A stretch of 7,854 nucleotides of DNA from Accumulibacter sp. (GTDB lineage: Bacteria; Pseudomonadota; Gammaproteobacteria; Burkholderiales; Rhodocyclaceae), in contig DPSD01000448.1 in the NCBI GenBank assembly GCA_003538495.1, positions 1 to 7,854 of the forward strand, given 5' to 3'. The notes beneath the pieces were generated by a model that made no database searches, had not been told where the DNA came from, and saw only the letters and a program-made list of their open reading frames with translations. Made by a program: the position numbers and the translations under genes. Shown here piece after piece: positions 7,313 to 7,854 of this stretch (position 1 is the first letter of the stretch; every line of letters begins with the position of its first letter).

Positions 7313-7661
7313 GGCGGCTCGAAGCAGGCAGTGACCGAGCACGGCTTGAGTGCTAAACGTAGCCCAATGAACGCCCACGTAGACCACATTCCTGCCTGTA
7401 TCCCCCGCTCAAGATGGATGCGAAACTGTGTCTTTACGCCATGGTGCCGGGCGTCGTGAGCGCAGTGCCAATACTGAAATACACGCTCGATATGTCCGCT
7501 CTGGCTTCCAACATTGCAACATCGATGGCAGCAGCGCCTATCGAGCTTGAGCAGGGCACTTTGCTCTGTCGCTCTGGCGACCAGCCGGACACCCCGGCGG
7601 CGCAAGGCTTCGGCCAGTTCGAGCCGCTTGGCGCAATCCGCACGAAGCCCATTTCAGCATT
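7313..7661. other. Orphan region between the attC-like site and the metallopeptidase gene; no confident gene
   Basis: About 350 bases look less GC-rich than the flanking genes. Three open frames compete: plus 7414-7719 (101 residues, starts MDAKLCLYAMVPG, but runs into the 3' end of the metallopeptidase on the other strand), minus 7434-7652 (72 residues, starts MGFVRIAPSG) and minus 7246-7605 (119 residues, which reads through the attC-like palindrome and contains the helical-looking stretch RLELAEALRRRGVRLVARA just upstream of and into its start). None has a clear Shine-Dalgarno sequence or a family I recognise. The size and position would suit an integron gene cassette or its decayed remnant, but that depends on the attC call. 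Confidence 0.4.
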
Positions 7662-7665
7662 TCAG
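7650..7665. repeat. Perfect tandem 8-base duplication over the metallopeptidase stop codon
   Basis: CATTTCAG occurs twice in a row (7650-7657 and 7658-7665). The second copy contains the stop codon of the metallopeptidase gene (7662-7664, TGA on the minus strand). It marks the border between the coding region and the orphan stretch and could be a replication-slippage product or an insertion scar. Confidence 0.8.
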
Positions 7666-7854
7666 AATCTTGGAACGGTGCCGGACAGCTCGCGCAACCG
7701 AACTCTTTGCGCTTTGTAATCAGGGCACAAACGCTCCACGTGACGCCAGAAAGCAGTGCTGTGGTTCATCTCGCGCAGATGCGCCACTTCGTGCGCCACC
7801 ACGTAGTCGACCACTGCCAGCGGGAAATGGAGCAGCCGCCAGTTCAGGCGAATG
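7662..7854 (-). CDS. YgjP-like zinc metallopeptidase (SprT/DUF45-type), C-terminal part only
   Basis: The last 63 residues of a minus-strand gene run in from the right window edge, starting IRLNWRLLHFPLAVVDYVVAHE. The motif HEVAHLREMNHS carries the zinc site: His21 and His25 of the visible fragment (7791-7793 for the first), catalytic Glu22 and a third ligand His31, followed by FWRHVERLCPDY. This HExxH arrangement with NHS and FW, preceded by VVDYVVAHE, is the hallmark of the YgjP (DUF45) family, usually annotated as an M48-like or SprT-like metal-dependent hydrolase. Its cellular substrate is not established. The gene ends normally with TGA (7662-7664) after ELSGTVPRF, so the 3' end looks intact. 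It points towards the attC-like site and, beyond that, potF on the same strand, but the gap of about 740 bases argues against co-transcription. Confidence 0.9.
   Translation of the reverse strand, partial: IRLNWRLLHFPLAVVDYVVAHEVAHLREMNHSTAFWRHVERLCPDYKAQRVRLRELSGTVPRF

Noticed and set aside
7246..7605. A 119-residue minus-strand frame containing NPAMHRTSRKKPREAG
   Set aside because: Its C-terminal part is simply a translation of the attC-like palindrome and no ribosome site or family supports it, so it is not called as a gene.
1..7854. CRISPR arrays, tRNA or rRNA genes, transposases, phage genes
   Set aside because: No regularly spaced repeats, no tRNA-like cloverleaf and no recombinase or transposase protein were seen on either strand by eye.

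Overview
The window is GC-rich chromosomal DNA with tightly packed genes, short intergenic gaps and GC-biased third codon positions. A fused oxidoreductase-SelD protein and a complete potFGHI-type polyamine uptake operon point to a Gram-negative proteobacterium. A betaproteobacterium is my best guess from overall style, but no rRNA or marker gene is present to prove it.

Layout from left to right. (1) Positions 1-2123, plus strand: most of a selenide, water dikinase (SelD) fused behind an FAD/NAD(P)-binding oxidoreductase domain; its N-terminus lies outside the window. (2) Positions 2280-2546, minus strand: a small cysteine-rich lipoprotein of unknown function, convergent with selD, with a plausible sigma70 promoter of its own. 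(3) Positions 6924 down to 2737, minus strand: potF-potG-potH-potI, a complete putrescine-type ABC importer (binding protein, ATPase, two permeases). The genes are separated by 17 bases or overlap by 4 bases, so translation is probably coupled. (4) Positions 6925-7661: about 740 bases without a confident gene. This stretch holds a 69-base imperfect palindrome (7244-7312) with the architecture of an integron attC recombination site, an orphan stretch of about 350 bases beside it, and a tandem 8-base duplication. (5) Positions 7662-7854, minus strand: the C-terminal part of a YgjP-like zinc metallopeptidase (HEVAH motif), cut by the window edge.

How the parts work together: the Pot proteins form one transporter. 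PotF captures a polyamine in the periplasm and is here predicted to be a membrane-anchored lipoprotein. PotH and PotI form the channel, and PotG supplies ATP hydrolysis. SelD makes selenophosphate for selenocysteine or 2-selenouridine synthesis and has no visible link to the transporter. Most of the window is ordinary metabolism and transport. The parts most worth a second look are the attC-like element with its flank and the unusual predicted ligand pocket and anchoring of PotF. I saw no convincing evidence of a wholly new multi-gene system.
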